A stretch of DNA of 64,000 nt from Cupriavidus basilensis (GTDB taxonomy: Bacteria; Pseudomonadota; Gammaproteobacteria; Burkholderiales; Burkholderiaceae), in assembly GCF_000876015.1 (NCBI RefSeq), contig NZ_BBQM01000012.1, positions 434,001 to 498,000 of the forward strand, read 5' to 3'. The translations under genes and the position numbers were made by a program. Shown here piece by piece: positions 18,285-27,801 of this stretch; positions within the stretch are counted from its first letter, which is position 1, and the number at the start of each line of letters is the position of its first letter. A model generated the notes under the pieces. The model worked only from the letters and a program-made list of their open reading frames with translations, made no database searches and was not told where the DNA came from.

Positions 18285-18336
18285 ACCGGCGCCCGGCAGG
18301 CCGCGCCGGGCGCGCCCCCATCGAGGAACCATCATC

Positions 18337-19425
18337 ATGAGCAATCCCGCCCCCGCCACTCCGCGCCCTGCCACTTCGCGCCATGACGCCGCCGCGCTGC
18401 GCGGCATGGCCCAGGCCATGTTCGCGCGCGCCGGCATGCCGGACGACCGCGCCGCCGACGTGACCGACATCCTGATCGAGGCCGACCTGATGGGCCACGA
18501 CACGCACGGCCTGCAACTGCTGCCGACCTACCTGGCCGAGATCGAGAGCGGCAGCATGGCGGTCACGGAAGACTACGACGTCATCTCCGAGCGCGCCGCC
18601 GTCGCCACCTGGGACGGCAAGCGCCTGCCCGGCCCGTGGCTGACCCTGCGCGCGCTGGAAAGCGCGATGGCGCGCGCGCGCGACTACGGCACCGGCACCG
18701 TGACCATCCGCCGCTCGCACCACATCGCCTGCCTGGCGGCCTACCTGGAGCGCGCCACGCGGGCCGGGCTGGTCATGCTGCTGTTCTCGTCGGCGCCGGG
18801 CGCGGCCACCGTGGCGCCGTTCGGCGGCACCCGCGCGGTGTTCTCGCCGAGCCCGCTGGCGGTCGGTTTTCCCACGCCCGAGGGCCCGGTGCTGATCGAC
18901 GTGTCCACCTCCATCACCACCAACGGCCTGACCGGCCGCCTGTACAAGGAAGGCAAGCGCCTGCCGCACCAGTGGCTGATCGACGAGCACGGCAACGCCA
19001 GCGACGACCCGGCCGTGCTGTTTCCCCCGCACGCCGGCTCGATCCTGCCGCTGGGCGGGCTCGACGTGGGCCACAAGGGCTTCGCGCTGTCGCTGATGGT
19101 GGAGGCGCTGACCGCCGGCCTGACCGGCCACGGCCGCGACGACCCGGGCAAGCGCTGGGGCAACACCGTGTTCCTGCAGATCCTCGACCCGGCCGCGTTC
19201 GCCGGCGAGGAAGCCTTCGCCACGCAGATGGGCTGGGTGGCGCGCGCCAGCACCGGCAACCCGCCGCGGCCCGGCGTGGACCGGGTCAGACTGCCGGGGC
19301 AGGGCGCGCTCGAGCGCAAGGCGCGGCAACTGCGCGAGGGCGTGGCGCTGAACCCGGCGATCCTGCCGCAGCTCGCGCCGTGGCTGGAAAAGTACGGCAT
19401 GGCGGCGCCCGCGGCGCTGGCCTGA
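18337..19425 (+). CDS. Ldh-family NAD(P)-dependent 2-hydroxyacid dehydrogenase
   Basis: This 362-residue protein is a second LDH2/MDH2-family member, distinct from the one at 11,126. It shows the family motifs LMGHDTHGLQLLP near residue 50, IRRSHHIACLAAYL near residue 125, SPLAVGFPT and DVGHKGFALSLMVE near residue 245. It probably interconverts a 2-hydroxy and a 2-oxo acid with NAD(P), for example malate or a related diacid. GAGGAACC lies ahead of the ATG. With the Bug, FAD dehydrogenase and ThDP genes it makes up a likely hydroxy-acid catabolic operon. Confidence 0.85.
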   Translation: MSNPAPATPRPATSRHDAAALRGMAQAMFARAGMPDDRAADVTDILIEADLMGHDTHGLQLLPTYLAEIESGSMAVTEDYDVISERAAVATWDGKRLPGPWLTLRALESAMARARDYGTGTVTIRRSHHIACLAAYLERATRAGLVMLLFSSAPGAATVAPFGGTRAVFSPSPLAVGFPTPEGPVLIDVSTSITTNGLTGRLYKEGKRLPHQWLIDEHGNASDDPAVLFPPHAGSILPLGGLDVGHKGFALSLMVEALTAGLTGHGRDDPGKRWGNTVFLQILDPAAFAGEEAFATQMGWVARASTGNPPRPGVDRVRLPGQGALERKARQLREGVALNPAILPQLAPWLEKYGMAAPAALA

Positions 19426-19520
19426 AGACCGGGGCATTGGCGGGGGCGCTGGCCGGCGGCCGGCGCCGTGCGGTAAGCTCGCGGAATCCGGCATCCGCCT
19501 GCCATCGTCCGCCGCCATCC

Positions 19521-20075
19521 ATGCAAGCTTTCAGCCTCGACCTGTTCCTCCGCCTTTTCTCCGGCCTGCTGTGCGGGGTCCTGCTCGGGCTGGACCGCAA
19601 CCTGCACGGCAAGCCGGCCGGCGTGCGCACGCTGGGGCTGGTGTCGCTGGGCGCCGCCGCCGCGGTGTGCGTGGTGACGGTGTCGGGCCATCCGCCCGAT
19701 GCCATGTCGCGCGTGCTGCAGGGCCTGCTGACCGGCATCGGCTTTCTCGGCGTGGGCGTGATCTCGCGCCACAGCAACGACGACAAGCCCCAGGGCCTGA
19801 CCACGGCGGCGGCGATCTGGCTGGCCGCCATCGTCGGCGCGGCGTGCGGGGCGGGGTACTACGCCATCGTGGCGATCGCGCTGGCGCTGGGGCTGCTGCT
19901 GCTCCTGATCGGCGGGCGCTTCGAGCGCGGCCTGCGCCGGCGCCTGCGGCAGGAGGAAGCGCTGCTGCGCGAGCACAAGCGCCACCGCGACTTCGGCGGC
20001 CACGGCCCGGAAGGCAGGCAGGGCGAGCAGGGCGGCAACCCGCGCGCGATGCCGCCGGGCCTGGACGAAAGCTGA
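19521..20075 (+). CDS. MgtC/SapB-family membrane protein
   Basis: This 184-residue protein has four to five predicted N-terminal membrane helices within residues 1-135 and a charged, glycine-rich cytoplasmic tail. The segment GLLCGVLLGLDRN with GKPAGVRTLGLVSLGAAA is the conserved MgtC core, and GIGFLGVGVISR is the second conserved block. The long C-terminal domain of Salmonella MgtC is absent, as in the shorter SapB-like members. Family roles involve magnesium limitation and membrane potential; the role here is unknown. It lies 95 bases after the Ldh-family gene and converges on the IclR gene. Confidence 0.82.
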   Translation: MQAFSLDLFLRLFSGLLCGVLLGLDRNLHGKPAGVRTLGLVSLGAAAAVCVVTVSGHPPDAMSRVLQGLLTGIGFLGVGVISRHSNDDKPQGLTTAAAIWLAAIVGAACGAGYYAIVAIALALGLLLLLIGGRFERGLRRRLRQEEALLREHKRHRDFGGHGPEGRQGEQGGNPRAMPPGLDES

Positions 20076-20097
20076 GCCGGCGCGGCGCTTTCCTGCC

Positions 20098-20186
20098 CGC
20101 CTCCTTGCTCGCCTCCTTGCCCGTCTTTTTTGCCGGTCTGCCGTCCGTCGGTCTGACTGTCCGTCTATCCGTCCGTCTTCCTGCCC
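20098..20186. repeat. Pyrimidine-rich low-complexity repeat between convergent genes
   Basis: The interval between the MgtC-family gene and the IclR gene is filled with short repeats of GTCCGTC, CTCCTTGC and related words. It looks like slipped-strand expansion and shows no coding or terminator signal that I can defend. Confidence 0.5.
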
Positions 20187-20191
20187 GCCGC

Positions 20192-21016
20192 TCAGCGCGC
20201 CTGCGCTTGCAGCGCCGCCTCGATGCCGCGCACGCTTTCCACCAGCAGCGGGCGCACCGTTTCCAGCAGCATCGCGGCCGGCACGATGGCGGTGGGGCCG
20301 CTGCATGACAGCGTCATCGGTGGCAGCGCGCGGCCCGGGCGGAACGCGGCGGCGATGGAGTTGATGTCGGGCAGCCATTCGCCGAACGACGTGGTGCAGC
20401 CCATGCGCCGCACCTCGGCGCCGCCGTGCGCCACGATGGCCTCGGCGCGCGCGGCGTCCAGCCCGTCGTGGCGGCGGAACGCGGCCAGCGCCTGCTTGCG
20501 CTCGGCCGGCGGCAGCGCTTCGAGATAGGCGCGCCCGGCGGCCGTGGTCAGCCCCGAGATGCGCGTGCCCGCCGCCACGCGCAGCGTCAGGTAGGACTCC
20601 GACTGGCAGTTCTCGTAGATCAGCATCTGCGCGCGGTCGCGCACGATCAGCGAGGTCACGCCCTGCGACAGGTCCGCCAGCGCCCGCATGAAGGGGCGCA
20701 CCACCTCCAGCACGTCCACGCCCTGCTGCGCCGCCGGCGCCATCGCCAGCGCAGAGCTGCCGAGCTGGTACTTGGCCTGCTCGGGGTCCAGGCGCAGGTA
20801 GCCCAGCTCGGTCAGGGTATGGGTCAGGCGCGACACGGTGGACTTGGGCAGGCCGCAGCGCTGCGCCAGCTCGGCATTGCCGAGCCGCGTCTCGTAGCTG
20901 CGGAAGCACGCCAGCACGTCGAGCCCGCGCGCCAGCGCGGTGACGAAATGCCGGTCTTCCTTGGGCTGGGCGCCGTCGTCGGGCGGCGGCGGGTCCGGAT
21001 CGTCGAGGTTGTCCAT
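20192..21016 (-). CDS. IclR-family transcriptional regulator
   Basis: This 274-residue regulator has an N-terminal winged helix-turn-helix (about residues 25-85: ALARGLDVLACF, AQRCGLPKSTVSRL, LGYLRLD) and a C-terminal IclR effector domain of GAF-like fold beginning near AMAPAAQQG. The GLTTAAGRAYLEALPP segment is the usual linker block of the family. It lies 35 bases downstream of the AMP-forming ligase gene on the same strand, so it may be co-transcribed and control that gene or the acid-catabolic operon at 13,850-19,425. The effector cannot be read from the sequence. Confidence 0.88.
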   Translation of the reverse strand: MDNLDDPDPPPPDDGAQPKEDRHFVTALARGLDVLACFRSYETRLGNAELAQRCGLPKSTVSRLTHTLTELGYLRLDPEQAKYQLGSSALAMAPAAQQGVDVLEVVRPFMRALADLSQGVTSLIVRDRAQMLIYENCQSESYLTLRVAAGTRISGLTTAAGRAYLEALPPAERKQALAAFRRHDGLDAARAEAIVAHGGAEVRRMGCTTSFGEWLPDINSIAAAFRPGRALPPMTLSCSGPTAIVPAAMLLETVRPLLVESVRGIEAALQAQAR

Positions 21017-21051
21017 GCGCGGGCGGTGACTGGCGGGGCCGTGGATGCGGA

Positions 21052-22641
21052 TCAGCCGGCGGCGGCCAGCATCTCGCGCAGCTTCGCCTTGAGGATCTTG
21101 CCGGACGGCGCGGCCGGCAGGTGCTCGACGACGCGCACCTCGTGCGGGATCTTGTATGGCGACAACTGCTCGCGCAGGAACGCGCGCAGCGCGGCCGGGT
21201 CCAGCGCCATGCCGGCGCGCACCTCGACGAAGGCGACGACTTCCTCGTTGCCCTCCACCGCGCGCCCCACCACGGCGGACTGCAGCACGGCCGGGAAGGC
21301 GTTGATCGACTGCTCGACTTCCTCCGGGTAAACGTTGAAGCCGGAATGGATGATGATTTCCTTGGAGCGGCCGACGATGAACACCGCGCCGTCGGCGTCG
21401 ATGCGCGCGAGGTCGCCGGTATGCAGCCAGCCGTCGGCGTCGATCACCTGCGCGGTCAGGTCGGGGCGGCGGTAGTAGCCCTTCATCACGTTGGGGCCGC
21501 GCACCAGCAGCTCGCCGCTGCCGTCTGGCAGCGGGTCGCCCAGGCGGATCTCCACCTCGGGCACCACCGGGCCGACCGAGCAGTCCGCGCGCGGCGATTC
21601 CACGCGCGTCTGGCATACCGTGGGCGAGGTCTCGGTCATGCCGTAGCCGTTGTTCAGCACGATGCCGAAGCTGCTTTCGAAGGCGGCCTTGAGCGTCTCG
21701 GTGAGCGGCGCGCCGCCGGACTGCGCCATGCGCAGCGCGGGCGCGCGCAGCGGCGTGGCCTGCGCGCGGCTCCATTCGATCAGCTTGGCGTACAGCGCCG
21801 GCACGCCGTGCAGCACGGTGAGCTGCTGTTCGGCCAGCGCCCGCGCCAGCGTCTCGGGGCGGAAGCGCGCCTCGTAGAACACCGTGGCGCCGTTGGACAG
21901 CGGCCCCACCAGCAGCACCGACAGGCCGTACACGTGCGACATCGGCAGCACGCCGTAGACGCGGTCGCCCGGCTGCACGCGGCCCTGCGCGCGGTTGGAG
22001 CGGCCGATGAACATCATGTTGGCGTGCGTGAGCATCACGCCCTTGGACGCGCCGGTGGTGCCGGTGGTGTAGATCAGCGCGGCGACCTGGTCGCGCGCCG
22101 CCGGCTCGACCGGCTCGGGCACCGCCGCCGCGTTCACCGCGCCCACCAGCAGGCGGCCCACGTGCGGCCACTGCGCCGGCTGCGCGCCGCGCGCCAGGCC
22201 GTGCTCGCGCGCTTCCGCATGGGCGCCGTCCAGGTACAGCGCCACGCGGGCGCCGGCATGCTCGACGATGTTGCCGATCTCGCTCTGCGACAGGCGCGCG
22301 TTGACCGGCACGGCCCACGCGTCGAGCGCGCTGAGCGCCAGGATCAGCACCGCGCAGCCCACGCAGTTCTCCGTCACCAGCACCACGCGGTCGCCGCCGC
22401 GCACGCCCAGCGCCGCCAGCGCGCGGGCGGTGCCGGCAATGGCGCCGTCGAGCTCGCCGTAGCGCAGCGAGCGCTCGGCATCGACCAGGGCCAGGCGCTC
22501 CGGATGGCTGCGCACCCAAGGCGCGATGGTCTGGTGCAGGCGGGTGAACGCGGTGGCGGGGGAGGTGGCGGGGGTGGCGGCGATGGAATCGGCGCGCGAT
22601 TCCGCCGCCGGCGCGGACGCGCCGGGCGTGGTGGTGCTCAT
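21052..22641 (-). CDS. AMP-forming acyl-CoA synthetase/ligase
   Basis: This 529-residue ANL-superfamily enzyme activates a carboxylic acid to an acyl-adenylate and then the CoA thioester. Adenylation motifs are visible: IYTTGTTGASKGVMLTH, NNGYGMTETSP, GWLHTGDLARID and the C-terminal hinge and catalytic lysine in PAAPSGKILKAKLRE. The start ATG at 22641 is preceded by GGAGACATTG; an in-frame start at 22707 would add an unlikely 22-residue extension. Long- and medium-chain acids, aromatic acids and malonate-type acids are all possible substrates. The IclR gene directly downstream suggests a dedicated catabolic role. Confidence 0.87.
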   Translation of the reverse strand: MSTTTPGASAPAAESRADSIAATPATSPATAFTRLHQTIAPWVRSHPERLALVDAERSLRYGELDGAIAGTARALAALGVRGGDRVVLVTENCVGCAVLILALSALDAWAVPVNARLSQSEIGNIVEHAGARVALYLDGAHAEAREHGLARGAQPAQWPHVGRLLVGAVNAAAVPEPVEPAARDQVAALIYTTGTTGASKGVMLTHANMMFIGRSNRAQGRVQPGDRVYGVLPMSHVYGLSVLLVGPLSNGATVFYEARFRPETLARALAEQQLTVLHGVPALYAKLIEWSRAQATPLRAPALRMAQSGGAPLTETLKAAFESSFGIVLNNGYGMTETSPTVCQTRVESPRADCSVGPVVPEVEIRLGDPLPDGSGELLVRGPNVMKGYYRRPDLTAQVIDADGWLHTGDLARIDADGAVFIVGRSKEIIIHSGFNVYPEEVEQSINAFPAVLQSAVVGRAVEGNEEVVAFVEVRAGMALDPAALRAFLREQLSPYKIPHEVRVVEHLPAAPSGKILKAKLREMLAAAG

Positions 22642-22804
22642 CAATGTCTCCGGGCAAGGCTTTCCGGCGTGGCCGCCGGATTTGTTCGATGGCGGCAATA
22701 GTCCCATCGATCGCCGTGCCCGTCAACTGCACCGTGGAACCCATGTTCTGCATTGCGGAACATGGATGGGAGGACGCCAGAAGCCGGGCGTCAGAAGCCG
22801 GACG

Positions 22805-24445
22805 TCAGAAGCGGAAGCGCGCCACCCCGGCCGCCAGCCCGGCGGCCTGTTCGTCCAGGCTCGCCGCCTGCGCCGTCACCGCTTCGACCAGCTCGGCGTT
22901 CTGCCGGCTGGTCTGCTCGAGCTGGGCCACCGCTTCGCCGACCGCGCGCACGCCCTGCGCCTGCTCGTCGGCCACGCCGCACAGCCGCTCGGACAGCGCG
23001 TGGCTCTGGCCGACCGCCTGCTCGATGCCGCTCATGGCGCTCACCACTTCCTGGCTCAGCTGCGCGCCGCGCGCGATCTCGGCGGTGGCCTGGCCGATGG
23101 TGGCGCGGATCTCGCGCGCCGAGGTGGCGCTGCGCTGGGCCAGTCCGCGCACTTCTTCGGCCACCACCGCGAAGCCGCGCCCGGCTTCACCGGCGCGGGC
23201 CGCTTCCACGGCCGCGTTGAGCGCCAGGATGTTGGTCTGGAAGGCGATGCTCTCGATCACCCCCACCATCTCCGCCACGCTGCGCGAATGCCCGTGCACG
23301 GCGTCCATCGCGCCGCTCATCTGGCTGACCACGCCCATGCCGGCGTCGGTGGCCTGGCGTGCCTGGCGCGCCATCGCGCTCGACTCCGTGGCCTGCTCGC
23401 GGGCCTGCCCGACCAGGGTGGCGAGGCGCGCCACGCTGTCGGTGGCGGCGGCTAGCGCGCTGGCCTGCAAGGCGGTGCGGCGCGACAGGTCCTGGTTGCC
23501 GCCGGCGATGCCCGCGCTGGTGGCGGCGATCTCGCCCGACGAGCGGCGGATGTCGGCCAGCACGCCGGCGAGCTGGTCGCGCATGCGGGCCAGCATGCAC
23601 ATCAGGCTGCGGGTGTCGCCGCGGCGCAGCGGCACGGCCTGGCGCAGGTCGCCGGAGGCGATGCGGCTGGCCACCTCGGCGGCGTCCGCCGGCTCGCCGC
23701 CGAGCTGCGACAGCAACTGGCGCGCGGCAAACCAGGCCAGCGCCGCCGCGGCGGCCAGGCTGGCCAGCAGCATGGCCACCATCAGGCCCTGCGCGCGCAA
23801 CTGGCTGGACGTCACCGCGGCCACGGTGTCGGCGGCCTGGCGCTCCTGGCGGGTGCGCGCGGCCTCCACCACGGTGGCGAGCTTCTGCAACTGCTCGCCG
23901 AGGAAATGGCCGTCCACGGAAACCGCGCTGTCGAACTGCAGCGGGTCGAGCGGCTGCTTGCGCAGCAGCGCCACGTAGCTGCCCAGCAGCGTGGCGGCGC
24001 TGTCGCGTTCCTTGCGCAGCGCTTCGGCCTGCGCCGGCGTGGCCGCGCGCACCACGGTGAGGGCCTGGTCGAGCCGCGCCAGGGTGGTGTCGATGTCGGC
24101 GCCGGCCGCGTCGCGCTCGCTGCCGCTGGTGGCCAGCGTGAGCGAAAGCTGGGCGCGTTCCAGCCGGGCCAGCGCCGACTGCGCGCGCTCGGCCGCGATG
24201 GCGCCCCGCATGTCGCGCTGGTACAGGGTGTCGGTCATCTGCTTGACCGAGACCAGGCTGACGATGCCCGTCAGCCCGACCGCGGCGCCGAACGCATAGA
24301 CCAGCGCGAAGGCGATGCACAGGCGCGCGGCCAGCGGCAGCCGGCCCAGCCAGGCGGGCAGGCGCGGGCCCGCGCGGCGGGCGGGGGAGAGTGGAACGGC
24401 GGCTTGCAACACGGTGAGGACTCCGATGGGCCTCGCGGCCCGCAT
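22805..24445 (-). CDS. Methyl-accepting chemotaxis protein
   Basis: This 546-residue transducer has a membrane helix near residues 40-64, a periplasmic four-helix-bundle sensor domain, a second helix near residues 250-275 ([19 protein letters not shown]), a HAMP domain and a cytoplasmic methyl-accepting domain. The highly conserved signalling hairpin tip is present ([19 protein letters not shown]). There is no C-terminal pentapeptide tether. The attractant is unknown. It diverges from the EAL-CBS-GGDEF gene at 24756, linking chemotaxis and cyclic-di-GMP. Start choice is uncertain: ATG 24445 is used because it precedes the first membrane helix without a long artificial extension. Confidence 0.88.
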   Translation of the reverse strand: MRAARPIGVLTVLQAAVPLSPARRAGPRLPAWLGRLPLAARLCIAFALVYAFGAAVGLTGIVSLVSVKQMTDTLYQRDMRGAIAAERAQSALARLERAQLSLTLATSGSERDAAGADIDTTLARLDQALTVVRAATPAQAEALRKERDSAATLLGSYVALLRKQPLDPLQFDSAVSVDGHFLGEQLQKLATVVEAARTRQERQAADTVAAVTSSQLRAQGLMVAMLLASLAAAAALAWFAARQLLSQLGGEPADAAEVASRIASGDLRQAVPLRRGDTRSLMCMLARMRDQLAGVLADIRRSSGEIAATSAGIAGGNQDLSRRTALQASALAAATDSVARLATLVGQAREQATESSAMARQARQATDAGMGVVSQMSGAMDAVHGHSRSVAEMVGVIESIAFQTNILALNAAVEAARAGEAGRGFAVVAEEVRGLAQRSATSAREIRATIGQATAEIARGAQLSQEVVSAMSGIEQAVGQSHALSERLCGVADEQAQGVRAVGEAVAQLEQTSRQNAELVEAVTAQAASLDEQAAGLAAGVARFRF

Positions 24446-24755
24446 ACTGACCCTGGTCGCCGCGATCCGGCCCGCCGTGCGCCGGCGGCCGCCGGCGGCG
24501 ACTTCTCTTATGCCGCGCATGCTGGGATACCTCTGTGACAAAACCGTGACACCCTGACCGGCCATTGGGGTAATACCCATTGTCATCGGCGTGTCATATC
24601 GCTGACATGAAATACGTGTGCGCCACACCGGCCTCCCCGCGCCGCGTCCGCCTCCACCACCAGCCGCCGCCCAATCGCCATCCATTCGCCATCCATTCGC
24701 CGCGTTTTATCTCGCCTCCCGCTCACGTTTCGTTACGCCTGTCCGTTATCCGTTC
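24446..24755. promoter_or_regulatory. Divergent intergenic region, chemoreceptor and EAL-GGDEF genes
   Basis: These 310 bases hold no credible gene. A dyad with arms TGTCA and TGACA lies near 24590-24605, and GGGTAATACCC, a short palindrome, lies just upstream. One or both may be operators, but no promoter hexamers stand out on either strand. Confidence 0.35.
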
Positions 24756-26585
24756 ATGTCCAACGCTTCCCCCCTGGCCGGCGTGACCTTGCCGCGGCTT
24801 CGCTTGCCGCCGCTGCACACCGTGTTCCAGCCCATCGTTGCGTTCGGCACCGGCGAGATCCTCGGATACGAAGCGCTGGTGCGCGGCCCGACCGGCTCGC
24901 AACTGGCCATGCCCGATGCGCTGTTCCGCCTCGCCCGCAACGAGGACGACACCGTGCAGATCGAGCTGGAGGCGGCGCGCACGGCGTTGTCCTCCAGCGC
25001 CGCGCTCGCGCTGCCGGGCAGCCTGTTCCTGAATTTCAGCACGATGGCGCTGCGCTGCCTGCTGGCCGACGGCGGGCGCGCGATGAAGGCGCTGGTGGCC
25101 GGCAGCATCGACCCCGCGCGGGTGGTGATCGAGATCACCGAGCAGGCGCAGATCGAGCATGCCGAGCGCTTCGGGCAGGCGATGGGCGTGCTGCAGGAGC
25201 TGGGCATGCAGTACGCGCTGGACGACTTCGGCACCGGCCACGCCAACCTCGACCGCCTGATCCACCTGACGCCGCACTACGTCAAGCTGGACAAGTCGCT
25301 GGTGCGCGGCATCGGCACCAGCCCGCGGCGCCTGGAGATCGTGCGCACCATGCTGGCGCTGGCCAAGGCGCTCGGCTGCGCGGTCATCGCCGAAGGCATC
25401 GAGGATGCCGACGAGCTGGCCGTGCTGCGCGACCTCGGCGTGCCGTTCGGGCAGGGCTACTACCTGGGCCGGCCAGCGGCGCAGCCGGTCATGGCGGTCG
25501 CGCCGCAGGCGCGCCAGGCGCTGGGGTCCAAGCAGATCGCGGTGTTCCCGCAGACGGTGCGCTCGGCGCGCCCGGGCGTCACCGCGGGCAAGCTGATGCG
25601 GCCCGCGCCGGCGGTGCGCGCCGGCATCACCAACAACGCGCTGCTGGACCTGTTCCACGCGCGCCCTGGCCTGCACGCGGTGGCCGTGGTCAACGACGAC
25701 GGCACGCCGCTGGCCATTGTCAACCGGCATTATTTCCTCGACCGCTTCACCGCGCCGTTCCACCGCGAGCTGTACGGCAAGAAGAACGGCATGAGCCTGG
25801 CCAGCCGCGCGCCGCTGTGCTTCGACAAGGGCGCCGGCATCGACGAGATGGCGCGCGCGCTCGCCGGCGAGGACCAGCGCCCGCTGGCCGACGGCTTCAT
25901 CGTGACCGAGCAGGGGCGCTACGCCGGGCTGGGCACCGGCGCGGACCTGATCCGCGCGGTCACGGAAATCCGCATGGAGGCGGCGCGCTATGCCAACCCG
26001 CTGACCTTCCTGCCCGGCAACATGCCGCTGAACCGCCATATCGACCGCCTGCTCGACGCCGGCGCGGAGTTCCATGCCTGCTATGTCGACCTCAACCATT
26101 TCAAGCCCTACAACGACCAGTACGGCTACTGGAAGGGCGACGAGATGCTCAAGGGCGCGGCCGCCCTGCTGGCGCAGGCGTGCGACCCCGCGCGCGACTT
26201 CCTCGGCCACGTGGGCGGCGACGACTTCCTGGTGCTGTACCAGAGCCCCGACTGGGAAACCCGCACGCGCACGGCCATCGCCGGTTTCAACCGCGCCGCG
26301 CGCGAGCTGTACACCAGCGCCGACCGCGAGGCCGGCGGCATTCACGGCGAGGACCGCCTCGGCCAGCAGACCTTTTTCCCGGCCGTGACGATGGCCGCCG
26401 GCGCGGTGCGCGTGGGGCCGCGGCCGGCCGACGGGCCCGCCGGCGGGCCCGGCCCGTGGCGGCTGGACAGCAGCCATATCGGCGCGGCCGCGGCCACCGC
26501 CAAGCGCGAGGCCAAGAAGGCCAGCAGCGGCTTCGTCGTGATCGACCTGCGCGAGCTGATGCGCGACGGGCGGCTCGGCGCCTGA
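24756..26585 (+). CDS. EAL-CBS-GGDEF cyclic-di-GMP turnover protein
   Basis: This 609-residue cytoplasmic protein joins an N-terminal EAL phosphodiesterase domain (about 20-250), a CBS-like pair (about 290-420) and a C-terminal GGDEF domain (about 430-600). The EAL motif is intact (EALVRG at 39), with DDFGTGHANLD, KLDKSLV and AEGIED in the positions of catalytic residues, so hydrolysis is plausible. The cyclase signature reads GGDDF at 487-491, a conservative variant, and the preceding RxxD inhibitory site is not evident. It may therefore be mainly a phosphodiesterase. It has no membrane helices. The OmpR-type regulator gene converges on it with a 25-base gap. Confidence 0.87.
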   Translation: MSNASPLAGVTLPRLRLPPLHTVFQPIVAFGTGEILGYEALVRGPTGSQLAMPDALFRLARNEDDTVQIELEAARTALSSSAALALPGSLFLNFSTMALRCLLADGGRAMKALVAGSIDPARVVIEITEQAQIEHAERFGQAMGVLQELGMQYALDDFGTGHANLDRLIHLTPHYVKLDKSLVRGIGTSPRRLEIVRTMLALAKALGCAVIAEGIEDADELAVLRDLGVPFGQGYYLGRPAAQPVMAVAPQARQALGSKQIAVFPQTVRSARPGVTAGKLMRPAPAVRAGITNNALLDLFHARPGLHAVAVVNDDGTPLAIVNRHYFLDRFTAPFHRELYGKKNGMSLASRAPLCFDKGAGIDEMARALAGEDQRPLADGFIVTEQGRYAGLGTGADLIRAVTEIRMEAARYANPLTFLPGNMPLNRHIDRLLDAGAEFHACYVDLNHFKPYNDQYGYWKGDEMLKGAAALLAQACDPARDFLGHVGGDDFLVLYQSPDWETRTRTAIAGFNRAARELYTSADREAGGIHGEDRLGQQTFFPAVTMAAGAVRVGPRPADGPAGGPGPWRLDSSHIGAAAATAKREAKKASSGFVVIDLRELMRDGRLGA

Positions 26586-26610
26586 GCGCGGCCGGCCCGG
26601 CGGCGCGCGC

Positions 26611-27336
26611 CTAGCCCCCGGCGCGCCGGTTGCGCCGGCTGACGCCGGCCGCGGTTTCCTCCAGGCGGTAGCCCTGCCCGTAGACCACCGAGAGGACCAC
26701 GCCATTGCCCGGGTGCAGCGCCAGCGTGCGGCGCAGGCGCGAGACCAGGTTGGCCAGCGCGCGCGAGCCCGGCGGCAGCGCGTAGCCCCAGATCGCGTGC
26801 TCGATCTGCGCGTGCGGCATCACCCGCCCGGCGCCCGAGAACAGCAGCGCGGCGAGGTCGAACTCCTTGGGCGTGAGCGCCACGCGCTGGCCGCGGAAGG
26901 CGGCGCGGCGCGACAGGCAGTCCAGCGTGTAGGGCCCCATCGCGATGGCGGGGCCGGGGGCCGCCTCGCGCGCGCCGGTGCGGCGGCGCAGCGCGTGCAG
27001 CCGCGCCACCAGCTCGCGCGCGCGCAGCGGGCGGATCATGTAGTCGTCGGCGCCCGCCTGCAGGGTGTTGACGACCGAGTCCTCGTCGCGCCGGTCGGAC
27101 AGCACCATCACCGGCAGCTCGCCGCTCCACGCCGCGCGCACCGCGCGCACGGCCTGCACCGCCGGCATGTCGGCCAGCTCGTGGTCGATCAGCAGGACGT
27201 CGTAGCGCGAGCGGTCGATGCGCTGGAACAGGTCTCGGCTGGCATGGTACGTGTGGCAGTGCATGCCGGCGCGGAGCAGGGAATCCGACAGGGCCTCGGC
27301 CTGAACCGAGCGGTCCGCTAGCAGTGCGATCTTCAT
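26611..27336 (-). CDS. Orphan OmpR-type response regulator with altered receiver
   Basis: This 241-residue protein has an N-terminal receiver domain and a C-terminal OmpR-type winged helix (about 130-230: VALTPKEFDLAALLF, RALANLVSRLRRTL, VYGQGYRL). The phospho-acceptor position is occupied by Asp51 (LLIDHELAD), but the nearly invariant lysine before proline is arginine (MIRPLRARE), and only one of the two acidic residues of the first strand is evident (LLADRSV). Phosphorylation may therefore be weak or atypical. No histidine kinase gene is adjacent. It converges on the EAL-CBS-GGDEF gene. Confidence 0.83.
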   Translation of the reverse strand: MKIALLADRSVQAEALSDSLLRAGMHCHTYHASRDLFQRIDRSRYDVLLIDHELADMPAVQAVRAVRAAWSGELPVMVLSDRRDEDSVVNTLQAGADDYMIRPLRARELVARLHALRRRTGAREAAPGPAIAMGPYTLDCLSRRAAFRGQRVALTPKEFDLAALLFSGAGRVMPHAQIEHAIWGYALPPGSRALANLVSRLRRTLALHPGNGVVLSVVYGQGYRLEETAAGVSRRNRRAGG

Positions 27337-27625
27337 GGGGGAATGTCCAACTGGCGTTTGGGCAAATGGCGGGCGGGCGCGCGCATCCGCCGCCCGGCCA
27401 GACGGGCAGCCATGCGCTGGACCGGGATGGGCTGGGCCTGTCCCGCAAGGCGATGCGGGCAGCATAGTCCGCGCCGGGCCGGATATTGATCGGAGCTGTC
27501 CGCAAGCCCAGGCAGAGCATTCCCAAAATACCCGGCGACTCATCCTGTGCGGCGGGCGCGCCAGCGGACGCGGGCGCGCCCGCCGCAGCGCGCATACATG
27601 ATTTGTCCGAAAGCGCCGCCCGACG

Positions 27626-27648
27626 TTATCCACAGGATGTGTGGATAA
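27626..27648. other. Pair of inverted consensus DnaA boxes
   Basis: TTATCCACA at 27626-27634 and its perfect reverse complement TGTGGATAA at 27640-27648 are separated by five bases. Both match the strict consensus for the initiator protein DnaA. No dnaA, dnaN, repA or parAB gene is nearby, so this is unlikely to be a complete origin. It could titrate DnaA, promote DnaA nucleotide exchange, or regulate a promoter. Confidence 0.7.
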
Positions 27649-27745
27649 GCGGGGCCCGCGCGGGGCGCGCGGCCAATGGGGGCGGAAGGATGCCGGCCTG
27701 CCTAAATTTTGGGCAGTCGCGCGGCGAGGCAGCGCGGGCGCGGCG

Positions 27746-27801
27746 GCACCCGCCGGGCGGCGGGTGCGGTGGTGGTGCCAGTGCCGGCCGGGGCGGCCGG
27801 C
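27746..27801 (-). terminator. Two GC-rich hairpins after the aldo/keto reductase gene
   Basis: GCACCCGCC and GGCGGGTGC form a 9-bp stem with a 4-base loop at 27746-27767, and GCCGGCC with GGCCGGC forms a 7-bp stem at 27783-27801. They lie just downstream of the reductase stop codon on the minus strand. Neither has a T-run, so intrinsic termination is uncertain. Confidence 0.4.
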
